Assembly: GCF_021556615.1 (NCBI RefSeq)
Contig: NZ_JAKGGD010000002.1
Span: 248,001 to 312,000, forward strand
Length of the DNA: 64,000 nt
Origin: Paracoccus salsus
GTDB taxonomy: Bacteria > Pseudomonadota > Alphaproteobacteria > Rhodobacterales > Rhodobacteraceae
Direction of reading: 5' to 3'
This document shows positions 9,694-18,121 of the stretch, in pieces. The notes under the pieces are model-generated. The model had not been told where the DNA came from and made no database searches. It saw nothing but the letters and a program-made list of their open reading frames with translations. Every line of letters begins with the position of its first letter. The first letter of the stretch is position 1. A program made the translations under genes and the position numbers.

Positions 9694-10476
9694 CTAAAGC
9701 GCCGTCCAGCCGCCATCGACGCTGATCGTCGTCCCGGTGATCTGGGCCGCCGCGTCGCTGCACAGGAAGACAGCCGTGTCGCCCAGTTCCTCGACAGTCG
9801 CGAATTCCTTGGAAGGTTGGCGCTGCAGCATGACGTTCTTGATGACGTCCTCGCGGCTCATGTCGTATTCCTTCATCGTATCCGGGATCTGCGCCTCGAC
9901 CAGCGGCGTCAGCACATAGCCCGGGCAGATTGCGTTGCAGGTGATCTGCTCGCGCGCCGTTTCCAGGGCCGTCACCTTCGTGAACCCGACAACGCCATGC
10001 TTGGCCGCGACATAGGCCGATTTGAAGGGACTGGCCGTCAAGCCGTGGGCCGACGCGATATTGACGATCCGCCCCCAACCCGCCTCACGCATCATCGGCA
10101 GTGCGGCGGCCGTGGTGTGAAAACTCGATGACAGGTTGATCGCGATGATCGCGTCCCATTTCTCGACCGGGAAATCCGGGATCGGCGCGACGTGCTGGAT
10201 GCCCGCGTTGTTGACAAGGATATCGCAGCGCCCGGCTTGCCGGATCAGCGCGCGGCAGTCTTCGGCTTTCGACATGTCAGCACGGACATAGCGGACTTTC
10301 ACGCCATGCTGACCGGCCAGTTCCTCGGCCAGCGCATGATCCTCGTCGCGATCCGTAAAGCTGTTCAGCACCAGATCCGCACCCGCCTTCGCCAGTCGGT
10401 GCGCCACGCCCAGCCCGATCCCGGAATTCGACCCGGTCACCACGGCGGTCCTGCCTGTCAGGAATTTCTCGAACAT
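9694..10476 (-). CDS. bdhA: 3-hydroxybutyrate dehydrogenase (SDR)
   Basis: A 260-residue short-chain dehydrogenase interconverting D-3-hydroxybutyrate and acetoacetate, the last step in using polyhydroxybutyrate monomers. The cofactor motif GSNSGIG lies at 15-21, NNAGIQHVAP follows near 89, and the catalytic set Ser142, Tyr155 and Lys159 is in NIASAHG and SAYVAAKHG. The C-terminal GTTISVDGGWTAL is family-like. ATG at 10476 has GGGGGAA 5-11 nt upstream and is preferred to the TTG at 10488. The PHB link fits the beta-oxidation genes at the left edge. Confidence 0.9.
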   Translation of the reverse strand: MFEKFLTGRTAVVTGSNSGIGLGVAHRLAKAGADLVLNSFTDRDEDHALAEELAGQHGVKVRYVRADMSKAEDCRALIRQAGRCDILVNNAGIQHVAPIPDFPVEKWDAIIAINLSSSFHTTAAALPMMREAGWGRIVNIASAHGLTASPFKSAYVAAKHGVVGFTKVTALETAREQITCNAICPGYVLTPLVEAQIPDTMKEYDMSREDVIKNVMLQRQPSKEFATVEELGDTAVFLCSDAAAQITGTTISVDGGWTAL

Positions 10477-10632
10477 CGGTTCCCCCAAATCATCCTTTGC
10501 TTCCCGCGCAGCCTAAACAGCGGCGCAGGCGGGCGCAGCAATAAAACCGCGTCTGTCGCCGCATCGCGGCATTGTTGATTGGACACGGGCGCGCTGTTCC
10601 CGCATGTCTGCCCGACGGAATGGGCGGCGAGC

Positions 10633-10662
10633 AAAAAAAAGGCGCCCGCACAAGGCGGGCGC
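10633..10662 (-). terminator. Intrinsic terminator of the predicted sRNA
   Basis: GCGCCCGC stem (10642-10649), five-base loop, GCGGGCGC (10655-10662), and on the minus strand a run of eight T after the stem. This is the clearest factor-independent terminator of the window. Confidence 0.8.
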
Positions 10663-10708
10663 AAGTCATGAGGCAGGTTTCATACAGGCAAGAAACCTAT
10701 CGAGCAGT
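10633..10708 (-). ncRNA. Predicted small RNA with promoter and intrinsic terminator
   Basis: Predicted transcript of about 70-75 nt on the minus strand. It would start near 10708, 7 nt after a good -10 box, fold into a 7-bp hairpin (AGGTTTC with GAAACCT) and end in an 8-bp GC stem (GCGCCCGC/GCGGGCGC) followed by eight T residues on the transcribed strand (10633-10640). No open frame of useful length fits; only a five-codon ATG frame (MKPAS) is present, overlapping the first hairpin. Nothing upstream on that strand needs this terminator, so an sRNA is the simplest reading. No known family recognised. Confidence 0.65.
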
Positions 10709-10714
10709 GTCTTA

Positions 10715-10743
10715 TTTATACGCGACTCCCCGCCCGAGTCCAA
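10715..10743 (-). promoter_or_regulatory. Sigma-70-like promoter TTGGAC-17-TATAAA
   Basis: On the minus strand, TTGGAC (10743-10738), a 17-bp spacer, then TATAAA (10720-10715). Spacing is optimal and both boxes are close to consensus, which is unusual in this high-GC DNA. It points to the terminator about 75 bp downstream. Confidence 0.65.
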
Positions 10744-10827
10744 CACCGAAGTTCGGGGCGGCATTGACGCGTCCCGACCGAGCCTGTTGAAATCGCGGGC
10801 AAACAAGGAACGACGAGGCAGGCGGCG

Positions 10828-12687
10828 ATGCGAATCTTCAAAAACCTTAACAAATGCGCGATCAAACGCGGCTTGCCGGTGGCGCTGCTTGCCCTGCTCG
10901 GTGTTGCAGCAATGCCGCTGGCAAGCCCCGCAGAACCCGCCCATGGCATTGCAATGTATGGAGAACCTGCGCTTGCGGACGGGTTTGCCAGCCTGCCCTA
11001 CGCGAATCCCGACGCCCCGAAGGGGGGCGTGATTCGCCTGGCCGAGCCGGGTGGGTTCGACTCGCTCAAGCCCTGGGTTCTGAAAGGCAATGCCGCGTGG
11101 GGCGTCGGCGTTCACATCGCCGAGACCCTGATGTTCCGGTCGATTGACGAGCCTTTTACGCTTTATGGCCTGCTGGCCGAAACCGTCGAGGCCGCGCCGG
11201 GGCGCGAATGGGTCGAATTTACCCTGCGCCCCGAGGCCAGGTTCTCGGACGGTTCACCCGTCACCGTCGAGGATGTGATGTGGTCCTACAAGACCCTGGG
11301 GACGATCGGACATCCGCGCTACCTGGGCGCATGGTCCAAGGTCGCAACGATGGAACAGACCGGCGAACGCAGCGTCCGGTTCACGTTCACCGAGCCCGAC
11401 CGGGAACTTGCCATGCTCATGGGGATGCGCCCGATCCTGAAGAAGGCCCAGTGGAGCGGCCAGGATTTCAGCGAATCCGGGCTTGAGCCGCCGATCGGAT
11501 CGGGAGCGTACGTGATCGACACGGTCGATCCGGGTCGGTCGGTCAGCTTCCGGCGCAACCCCGATTATTGGGGCAAGGATCTTCCCTTGAACCGCGGACT
11601 GAACAATTTTGACGAGATCCGGTATGACTATTTCGGCGACGCCAATGCCATGTTCGAGGCGTTCAAGGCCGGCGAGGTCAGCGTCTGGCGCGAGCTTTCC
11701 GCCCAGAAATGGGACAGCGAATACGGGTTTCCCCTGATGACCGAAGGCAAGGTCGTCAAGTCCGAGATCCCGAACGAACGCCCCTCGGGCATCATGGGGC
11801 TGGTGATGAACACCCGCAATCCGATCTTCGCGGACTGGCGCGTCCGGCAGGCATTGATCGAGGCGTTCAATTTCCAGTTCATCAACAACACCCTGAACGG
11901 CGGCAAGGACCCGCGCATCACCTCGTATTTCTCGAACTCGGTGCTGGCGATGCGGCCGGGTCCGGCCGAAGGTCGCGTCCGCGAATTGCTGGAGCCTTTC
12001 GCGGCCGACCTGCCGCCAGGCGCGCTTGAGGGCTATACCCTGCCCGAAGGCAGCGACCGGCCGCTGGACCGCGCCGCCCTGCGCAAGGCGCTGAAGCTGC
12101 TGGAAGAGGCGGGCTGGACCGTTCAGGACGGCGCGCTGAAGAACGAAAAAGGCAAGCCCTTCAGCTTCGAGATCCTGCTGAACCAGTCCGGCAGCGCCAT
12201 GCGCACGGCCTCGGAAACCCAGCAGATCGTCGATATCTATCTGGAGGCGCTGCGCAATCTGGGCATCACCCCGGGTCTGACCTTGCTGGATTCGGCGCAG
12301 TTCGTTCAGCGCACCAACAATTACGATTTCGACATGACCTGGTATGAACGCGCGCTGTCGCTGTCGCCTGGCAATGAACAGATGCTGTACTGGGGCGCCG
12401 ATGGCATCACGTTGCCCGGCAGCCGCAACTGGATGGGCATGAACAACCCCGCCGCCGAGGCGATGGTCTTGGCCATCCTGGAGGCGCGCTCCAATGAAGA
12501 GTTCACCTCGGCCGTGCGCGCGCTGGACCGGGTCTTGACGGCGGGACGCTATGTGATCCCGGTCAGCTTCTCTCCCATCTCACGTCTGGCCCATTCTGCG
12601 CGGCTGCACTATCCTGAGGAAACACCTCTTTACGGGGACTGGCCAGGCTTCATGCCCGAGGTCTGGTGGCAGGAGGCAAAAGAATGA
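10828..12687 (+). CDS. Family 5 extracellular solute-binding protein (YejA-like)
   Basis: A 619-residue periplasmic peptide-binding protein with a signal peptide: basic start (MRIFKNLNKCAIKRG), hydrophobic core ending near MPLASPAEPAHG. The family 5 pattern follows: YANPDAPKGGVIRLAEPGGF, WVEFTLRPEARFSDGSPVTV, PIGSGAYVIDTVDPGRSVSF, RRNPDYWGKDL. The KGG and PDYWGKDLP features place it nearer YejA/microcin C-type binding proteins than DppA. No permease or ATPase gene is adjacent, so it may feed a transporter encoded elsewhere. The stop overlaps the following lipoprotein start by 4 nt. Confidence 0.9.
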   Translation: MRIFKNLNKCAIKRGLPVALLALLGVAAMPLASPAEPAHGIAMYGEPALADGFASLPYANPDAPKGGVIRLAEPGGFDSLKPWVLKGNAAWGVGVHIAETLMFRSIDEPFTLYGLLAETVEAAPGREWVEFTLRPEARFSDGSPVTVEDVMWSYKTLGTIGHPRYLGAWSKVATMEQTGERSVRFTFTEPDRELAMLMGMRPILKKAQWSGQDFSESGLEPPIGSGAYVIDTVDPGRSVSFRRNPDYWGKDLPLNRGLNNFDEIRYDYFGDANAMFEAFKAGEVSVWRELSAQKWDSEYGFPLMTEGKVVKSEIPNERPSGIMGLVMNTRNPIFADWRVRQALIEAFNFQFINNTLNGGKDPRITSYFSNSVLAMRPGPAEGRVRELLEPFAADLPPGALEGYTLPEGSDRPLDRAALRKALKLLEEAGWTVQDGALKNEKGKPFSFEILLNQSGSAMRTASETQQIVDIYLEALRNLGITPGLTLLDSAQFVQRTNNYDFDMTWYERALSLSPGNEQMLYWGADGITLPGSRNWMGMNNPAAEAMVLAILEARSNEEFTSAVRALDRVLTAGRYVIPVSFSPISRLAHSARLHYPEETPLYGDWPGFMPEVWWQEAKE

Positions 12688-12812
12688 GAGCAGTTGCAAC
12701 GATCCTTCTGGCCTGTGCGTTTCTGGCCGGCTGCAATACCGTCGCCGGTGTCGGCGAAGACATCACCGGAACCGCGCAGTGGTTTCAGCAGAGTCTGCCA
12801 AGGAGCTACTAG
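12684..12812 (+). CDS. Entericidin EcnA/B-like small lipoprotein
   Basis: A 42-residue lipoprotein. MRAVATILLACAFLAGC gives a signal peptide with lipobox LAGC and Cys17, followed by NTVAGVGEDITGTAQWFQQS, a close match to the entericidin pattern (NTxxGxGxDI). Entericidins are small membrane lipoproteins of toxin/antidote pairs in enterobacteria; in alphaproteobacteria a single copy of unknown role is common. The ATG sits in an ATGA overlap with the binding-protein gene, with AGGAGG 7-12 nt upstream, strong support for translation. The stop abuts the next gene directly. Confidence 0.85.
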   Translation: MRAVATILLACAFLAGCNTVAGVGEDITGTAQWFQQSLPRSY

Positions 12813-13148
12813 ATGAAATGGCATCACGTTCAGGAAAACTGGTCCGCCTTCTACGAGGCGATACAGGACAAATGGCCCCAGGCTGACGAGGCCGACCTGG
12901 ACGAGATCGACGGAGACCAGCGCGCCTTCGTCACCTATCTGGCCGAGTTGACCGGACAGGAGCCCTCGGAGGTGCGTGAAGAGTTGCGCGAATGGCTGAC
13001 CGGCGAAATCCCCTCGGACGTCGTCATGGACCCGATCCACGACAATCATTCCATCTCGCTCAGCGCGAAATACGTCAACGAGGGCGAGGACGAGTATGAC
13101 GATGATGCGCGCTTCGGGGATGACAACGACGGCCGGGACGACGACTGA
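12813..13148 (+). CDS. CsbD-like acidic protein
   Basis: A 111-residue protein. The first 65 residues (MKWHHVQENWSAFYEAIQDK, IDGDQRAFVTYLAELTG, EELREWLTGE) follow the spacing of the CsbD/YjbJ stress-protein family: W-x2-F, KW, an internal I-x-G-D, and a terminal W. The tail is extremely acidic (YDDDARFGDDNDGRDDD), which the family usually lacks and suggests cation or protein binding. The ATG follows the lipoprotein stop with no gap, and the AAGGAG site lies in the lipoprotein's last codons, so the three genes form one unit. Confidence 0.65.
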   Translation: MKWHHVQENWSAFYEAIQDKWPQADEADLDEIDGDQRAFVTYLAELTGQEPSEVREELREWLTGEIPSDVVMDPIHDNHSISLSAKYVNEGEDEYDDDARFGDDNDGRDDD

Positions 13149-13324
13149 CAACTCGGCCGCATCACCCCGTCGGGCGTCGTGAGCCCTCAGGATTCCTTCC
13201 CTTGGGCGGCATCCGCCGTGCCGCGAGCAGGGCTTCCCCGCCTCTTCGAGGTTGAGTTTCGGGTCGCGATCGGCGAAACGCGGCCGCAACTCCGCGAATG
13301 GTCGCGGCGGCAGGGCGATCCCGG

Positions 13325-14212
13325 ATGACCGAAACCGTCAAAATCGCGCTTGGCAGCATCGCCGTCGGTATCGCGGTGCTGCTGCTGAAGATTCTGGCCT
13401 GGCTGATGACCGGTTCGGTGGCGCTGCTGTCGGATGCGCTGGAAAGCATGGTGAACGTCGCGACGGCGGCGGCGGCGCTGATCGCCATACGGGTCGCGGC
13501 CCGGCCCGCCGATCAGGGCCATCCCTACGGCCATCACAAGGCGGAATTCTTCAGCGCCGTGCTGGAAGGCGTGATGATCATCGTCGCCGCGCTGCTGATC
13601 ATGCGCGAGGCATGGCTGGGTTTTCGCGATCCGCCGGTTCTGGATGCGCCCTTCGACGGGCTTGCCGTCAACGCCGCTGCCGGAGTCCTGAACGCCATCT
13701 GGTGCTGGGTTCTGATCTCGCGGGGGCGCCGGCTCAAATCGCCTGCCCTGGTCGCGGATGGCAGGCATCTTCTGTCGGATGTGGTGTCCTCGGCAGCGGT
13801 CCTGATCGGCGTGACGCTGGCGGTCCTGACCGGCTGGACGGTGCTGGACCCGCTGCTGGCCGGCCTTGTCGGGCTGAACATCCTGTGGTCGGGCTGGAAG
13901 GTGATGGCCGCGTCGCTGAGCGGACTGATGGACGAAGCCGTGCCCGAGGCGACCCTGGAGGACATCCGGGCGATCATCTCGGACCGGGCGACCGGCGCGA
14001 TCGAAGCGCATGATCTGCGCACCCGGCACGCCGGCCGGGTCACGTTCATCGACTTCCATCTGGTCGTCGATGGTCAGACCACCGTGGACGAGGCCCACGC
14101 CATCTGCGACCGGATCGAACAGTCGTTGCGCGCCATGCTGGACGAGGCGCATATCACCATTCATGTCGAACCCGATCACAAGGCCAAGCATTCCGGCGTG
14201 CTTGTGCTCTAG
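13325..14212 (+). CDS. Cation diffusion facilitator (zinc/iron exporter family)
   Basis: A 295-residue inner-membrane divalent-metal/proton antiporter. Six hydrophobic segments fall between about residues 10 and 205, with a cytosolic C-terminal domain (THIDF-like VTFIDFHLVVDGQTTVDEAH, then ITIHVEPD). TM5 carries HLLSD, the histidine/aspartate half of the transport site; TM2 shows LLSDALESMVNV, so the second acid of the usual DxxxD is shifted or replaced. The ATG at 13325 (MTETVKIALGS) is the family start. The metal cannot be decided from sequence alone. Confidence 0.9.
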   Translation: MTETVKIALGSIAVGIAVLLLKILAWLMTGSVALLSDALESMVNVATAAAALIAIRVAARPADQGHPYGHHKAEFFSAVLEGVMIIVAALLIMREAWLGFRDPPVLDAPFDGLAVNAAAGVLNAIWCWVLISRGRRLKSPALVADGRHLLSDVVSSAAVLIGVTLAVLTGWTVLDPLLAGLVGLNILWSGWKVMAASLSGLMDEAVPEATLEDIRAIISDRATGAIEAHDLRTRHAGRVTFIDFHLVVDGQTTVDEAHAICDRIEQSLRAMLDEAHITIHVEPDHKAKHSGVLVL

Positions 14213-14410
14213 GACCGGACCCTGCCTGCCGGTCAGACGATGCCACGAGGCCCGTCTTTCCAGACCGATTGCAGCACGACGACCCTGCCCCTCTCGACCC
14301 GCTCGTCAAGGTCGATCGCGGCGCGCGCGCAGGAGTTTCACCATTTCATCCGTCGCCGAAGCCGTGCGCGCCGTCGACACAGAGGGGATGAAAATCCTGT
14401 TGCCTCTGCG

Positions 14411-15196
14411 TCAGGCGGCCAGTCGCACCCAGACCGGCACGTGATCGCTTGGCTTCTCGGCCGCCCGGACGTCGCGATCAACCCCGGAATCGACCATCAG
14501 ATCGGCAGCCTGCGGCGATAGCAGCAAATGGTCGATGCGGATTCCGTCATCCTTGCCCCACGCACCGGCCTGATAGTCCCAGAACGTGAAGGGGCCGCGG
14601 ACCGACCAGGGATCGCGGATGCGAATCGCATCGGTCCAGCCCTGCCACTGGATCGCCCGCAATGCCGCCCGGCTTTGCGGCAGGAACAGCGCATCATCCG
14701 CCCATTTTTCCGGACGTGCGGCGTCGCGCGGCTCGGGGATGACATTGAAGTCGCCCAGAAGCACGACCGGCATCTCGCTGGCCAGCAACGCGGCGGCACG
14801 CGTCCTGAGGCGATCCATCCATGCCAGCTTGTAGTCATATTTCGGACCTGGCGCCGGATTCCCGTTGGGCAGGTAAAGCCCCGCGATCCGCACCGCGTGG
14901 TCGCCAACGACGGTTGCCTCGATATAGCGGGCCTGTTCGTCCCCGTCGTCACCGGGAAGACCGCGGGTGACATCCTCAAGCGGCAGCCGGGACAGGATGG
15001 CAACACCATTGAAGCCCTTCTGACCGTGAGTTTCGACATTCCAGCCAAGATCCGCGAAATGGTCACGCGGAAACCCTTCGTCCAGAGACTTGATCTCCTG
15101 CAGCACGACCAGATCGGCGTCGGCCCCCGCCAGCCAGTCGGTCAGCGCCTGGATGCGCGCCTTGATGCCGTTGATGTTGAAGCTGGCGATCTTCAT
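14411..15196 (-). CDS. xthA: Exodeoxyribonuclease III
   Basis: A 261-residue AP endonuclease / 3'-5' exonuclease of base-excision repair. Family hallmarks: MKIASFNINGIKAR start, metal-binding Glu34 (VLQEIKSLD), GLYLPNG, LLGDFNVIPE with the catalytic Asp/Asn pair, FTFWDYQAGAW, RIDHLLLSP, and the terminal catalytic His in KPSDHVPVW. ATG at 15196 overlaps the stop of the upstream acyltransferase gene by 4 nt. Confidence 0.95.
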   Translation of the reverse strand: MKIASFNINGIKARIQALTDWLAGADADLVVLQEIKSLDEGFPRDHFADLGWNVETHGQKGFNGVAILSRLPLEDVTRGLPGDDGDEQARYIEATVVGDHAVRIAGLYLPNGNPAPGPKYDYKLAWMDRLRTRAAALLASEMPVVLLGDFNVIPEPRDAARPEKWADDALFLPQSRAALRAIQWQGWTDAIRIRDPWSVRGPFTFWDYQAGAWGKDDGIRIDHLLLSPQAADLMVDSGVDRDVRAAEKPSDHVPVWVRLAA

Positions 15197-16326
15197 CTTG
15201 CGGCCTCCCCGGCGGACCCCGCGGCAAAGCGCCGGGTCCACTGGCGATTCAGCCAGCGGCGCGCAGGTTGCTCGATCACGTGATAGCTGAACGCCGATGC
15301 CGCGATGATGATCGCGAAGACGACCGATGCATGGATCGTCTTCGGGATCGAGTCCCAGAAGCCGAACAGGCGCTGGCCGATATTGGCGTAAAGCAGAAGG
15401 ATGAGTGCGTGGACCATATAGGTCGAATACGAAATCTCGCCCAGATAGACCAGCACCCCGACGCCCGGCGCGCGCGCCAGCAGCGGCGACAGCCGCGCAG
15501 CGGCGAGGATCAGCGCCGCGAACAGCGGAAGCAGCACATAGTCGGCATTCGGGTCCTGCACGGCAAAGAACAGCCCGGCAAGCGCCGCCAGCCCGATCCA
15601 CGCGGCAGGCCGGGTGCCGACATGGTCGGCCGCCAGGCGCGTCAGCACCCCCAATGCGAAACTGGGCAGGATCCGCAGCCCGCCAAACTGCCACGTCGGA
15701 TGCATGAAGCCCGCATAGCCCTGGCTTCGCGCGACCGCATGCGCGACGGCGGACGATACGACCAGCGCGACCAGCCAGAAACGCCAGCCGGGCGGCTCGC
15801 GACAGAAGACCATCAGAACACCGAAGGCGAGATAGGCCGTCATCTCGGCCGAGACCGACCAGGCGACGCCGTTCAGGATCAGCCCGTCGGTGACGTGCCA
15901 GGACTGGATCAGCAGCGCGGTGGCGATCACGTCCCACAGATTGACCTGGCGTCCCAACGCGAACCCGAACGCGGCAAGACCCAGAAGCATCACCAGCCAG
16001 ACCAGCATCATGGCCATGTGCAACGGATAGACGCGCGCGATGCGTCGCCACATGAACTGCCCGAAACCGAACGCGCGGCCGGTCGCTCTCTGGCCATAGA
16101 CATGGAAGATCACGAACCCGGACAGCACGAAGAACAGATCCACATCGCGTGCGCCCGACCCTGCGGCCCGCCAGATCCCGACCGACGGCACGCCAAACCA
16201 GCTCCAGAAGTGGAAGGCAAAAACCCAGAAGGCCGCGAAGAAACGGATTGCGGTCAGCAACTCCAGCTCGGAGGCCAGGGGCGCGGGGCGTGACGACGGG
16301 GCTGAGACTACGCTGACGTCGGACAA
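15193..16326 (-). CDS. Acyltransferase 3 family membrane protein
   Basis: A 377-residue, multi-spanning inner-membrane protein of the acyltransferase 3 family, which O-acylates (often O-acetylates) surface polysaccharides. The N-terminal LTAIRFFAAFWVFAFHFWS holds the R and H of the family's catalytic R-x10-H, and RDVDLFFVLSGFVIFHVYG gives the typical FFVLSGF loop. About ten hydrophobic segments follow. The apparent start is TTG at 16326; the region before the first transmembrane segment is Ser/Pro-rich, so a later start is possible. It is coupled to xthA by overlap, with no functional link evident. The substrate could be the capsule suggested by the genes at 31-34 kb. Confidence 0.85.
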   Translation of the reverse strand: MSDVSVVSAPSSRPAPLASELELLTAIRFFAAFWVFAFHFWSWFGVPSVGIWRAAGSGARDVDLFFVLSGFVIFHVYGQRATGRAFGFGQFMWRRIARVYPLHMAMMLVWLVMLLGLAAFGFALGRQVNLWDVIATALLIQSWHVTDGLILNGVAWSVSAEMTAYLAFGVLMVFCREPPGWRFWLVALVVSSAVAHAVARSQGYAGFMHPTWQFGGLRILPSFALGVLTRLAADHVGTRPAAWIGLAALAGLFFAVQDPNADYVLLPLFAALILAAARLSPLLARAPGVGVLVYLGEISYSTYMVHALILLLYANIGQRLFGFWDSIPKTIHASVVFAIIIAASAFSYHVIEQPARRWLNRQWTRRFAAGSAGEAAR

Positions 16327-16463
16327 GACATCACCACGATCGGCTGCAACGAGAACCTCGGATGGTCACTATCCTAGCAGATCTGCCGTCGCGCGGAACC
16401 TGTCGTTATGTAGGGCTTTTTGATGAAGCGCAAAGCGCAGCAGGATATGGCCCGTCACCGGAC

Positions 16464-16787
16464 CTACATCGAGAAGGACGTGCCGCACCCGCAGCTGGAG
16501 GAGGCGTTCGGGTTCTCGATCACGAAGCGCGCCCCGATCAGCTCGTCCGTGAAGTCGATTGTCGCGCCGGCCAGATAAGGCAGCGACACCGGGTCGACGA
16601 CGACGCGCTGTCCACCCTGCTCCAGCACCAGGTCGTCATCGGCGGCCTGATCCAGCCGGATATCGTATTGAAAACCCGAGCAGCCGCCCCCGGCGACCGC
16701 GACCCGCAGCGGACGTATCTCGGTCCCGTCATTGATCTCGGCCAGACGGGCAAAGGCGCGTTCGGTGACTTTTGGCGGCAGGTTCAT
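16464..16787 (-). CDS. erpA: Iron-sulfur cluster insertion protein (ErpA/HesB type)
   Basis: A 107-residue A-type Fe-S carrier delivering clusters to target proteins. The three conserved cysteines are present: one in GGGCSGFQYDI and the CGCG pair near the C-terminus (SSSCGCGTSF). The MNLPPKVTERAFARLAEIN start and ENPNASSSCGCG end are typical of alphaproteobacterial ErpA. It is divergent from dgt. Confidence 0.92.
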   Translation of the reverse strand: MNLPPKVTERAFARLAEINDGTEIRPLRVAVAGGGCSGFQYDIRLDQAADDDLVLEQGGQRVVVDPVSLPYLAGATIDFTDELIGARFVIENPNASSSCGCGTSFSM

Positions 16788-16862
16788 GGGGCGTTCCCGT
16801 TTTCGTCCTAGGGTGCAGAATATAGGGTTTCCGGGCCGTTCTCGCAAGGAAAGCCGCCTCAC

Positions 16863-18032
16863 GTGTCCGCAACCGCGCCCTATGCCTGCCACCCCGAAGA
16901 CAGCCATGGCCGACTGTGGCCCGAACGCATGTCCACTTTCCGGTCGCCCTGGCAGCGCGACCGCGACCGGATCATCCATTCCAGCGCGTTCCGCAGGCTG
17001 AAGCACAAGACCCAGGTCTTCGTCGAACATGACGGCAAGAGATATCGCGGCGACTATTTCCGCACCCGGCTGACCCACACGATCGAGGTCGCGCAGGTCG
17101 CCCGCACGATCGCCGGCGCGCTGGGACTGAATACCGACCTGGCCGAGACCGTCGCACTGGCCCACGACCTTGGACACCCGCCCTTCGGCCACACCGGCGA
17201 AGACGCATTGGCCGCGCTGATGGCGCCTTACGGGGGCTTCGATCACAACGCGCAGGCGCTGAGGATCGTGACACGGCTGGAACGCCACTATGCCGATTTC
17301 GATGGGCTGAACCTGACATGGGAGGCCCTGGAGGGCATCGCCAAGCACAACGGCCCGGTCCCGCCCCCGCTGCCCTATGCGCTGGAGGAGGTGAACGAGG
17401 CCTGGGACCTGGAACTGCACAGCAACGCCAGTGCCGAGGCGCAGGTGGCCGCGGTCGCCGACGATGTCGCCTATAATCACCACGACCTGCATGACGGGCT
17501 GCGGGCAGAGCTTTTCACCGAGGCAGAGCTGGCCGAACTTCCGGTAATCGGCCCCGCCTTCGCCGAGGTGGACAGCATCCACCCAGGGCTGGACCGGATG
17601 CGACGGCGGCACGAGGCGCTGCGGCGGGTGTTCGGCGTCATGGTCGAGGATGTGATCGCGGTCGCCCAGAACCGGCTTGCCGGGTTGCAGCCTCAATCCG
17701 CCCAGGACATCCGCGACATGGACGGGCCGATCATCCGGTTCTCCAAACCGCTTTACCAGAACATCAAGGCGATCAAGTCATTCCTGTTCACGCGCATGTA
17801 TCGCGCGCCATCGGTGGTCGATGAGCGCAGCCGCGTCACCGCGATGCTGAACGATCTGTTCCCGCTTTTCCTGACTGATCCCGCACAGATGCCCGCCAGC
17901 TGGCGCGACATCGCCCAGAACGCCCCGGACGACACGCATCGCGCACGCGTGGTGCTGGATTACGTCGCGGGAATGACCGACCGATACGCAATATCGGAAC
18001 ATCAGCGCCTGTTTTCGGGCAATCGCGCCTGA
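16863..18032 (+). CDS. dgt: Deoxyguanosinetriphosphate triphosphohydrolase-like protein
   Basis: A 389-residue HD-domain dNTP triphosphohydrolase that controls the dNTP pool. Motifs in order: DRDRIIHSSAFRRLKHKTQV (about 37-56), RLTHTIEVAQVAR with the first metal histidine, AHDLGHPPFGHTGE with the HD pair, and DDVAYNHHDL with the last ligand. GTG at 16863 gives the standard N-terminus (YACHPEDSHGR). Length matches the short bacterial dGTPase-like group. Confidence 0.93.
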   Translation: MSATAPYACHPEDSHGRLWPERMSTFRSPWQRDRDRIIHSSAFRRLKHKTQVFVEHDGKRYRGDYFRTRLTHTIEVAQVARTIAGALGLNTDLAETVALAHDLGHPPFGHTGEDALAALMAPYGGFDHNAQALRIVTRLERHYADFDGLNLTWEALEGIAKHNGPVPPPLPYALEEVNEAWDLELHSNASAEAQVAAVADDVAYNHHDLHDGLRAELFTEAELAELPVIGPAFAEVDSIHPGLDRMRRRHEALRRVFGVMVEDVIAVAQNRLAGLQPQSAQDIRDMDGPIIRFSKPLYQNIKAIKSFLFTRMYRAPSVVDERSRVTAMLNDLFPLFLTDPAQMPASWRDIAQNAPDDTHRARVVLDYVAGMTDRYAISEHQRLFSGNRA

Positions 18033-18121
18033 GACCCGCCAATATTCGCGGGCTTCCTGAAACCTTGCTGGCCACCCGGCGTTGGGGTGGCAGTTTGGGA
18101 AACGCAACAGGAGGCATCAAC

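Larger units (their letters stand above)
10477..10827. other. 351-bp intergenic region between bdhA and the peptide-binding protein gene
   Basis: Divergent spacer. It holds the predicted sRNA unit (10633-10743), a possible weak bdhA promoter on the minus strand (TTGCTG, 18 bp, TTTAGG near 10510-10540) and the ribosome-binding region of the solute-binding protein gene (GAGGCAGGCGGCG before 10828). I see no protein-coding frame in it. Confidence 0.6.

Noticed and set aside
15268..16293. 341-codon plus-strand frame opposite the acyltransferase
   Set aside because: Charged, motif-free antisense frame; the minus-strand protein has clear family features.
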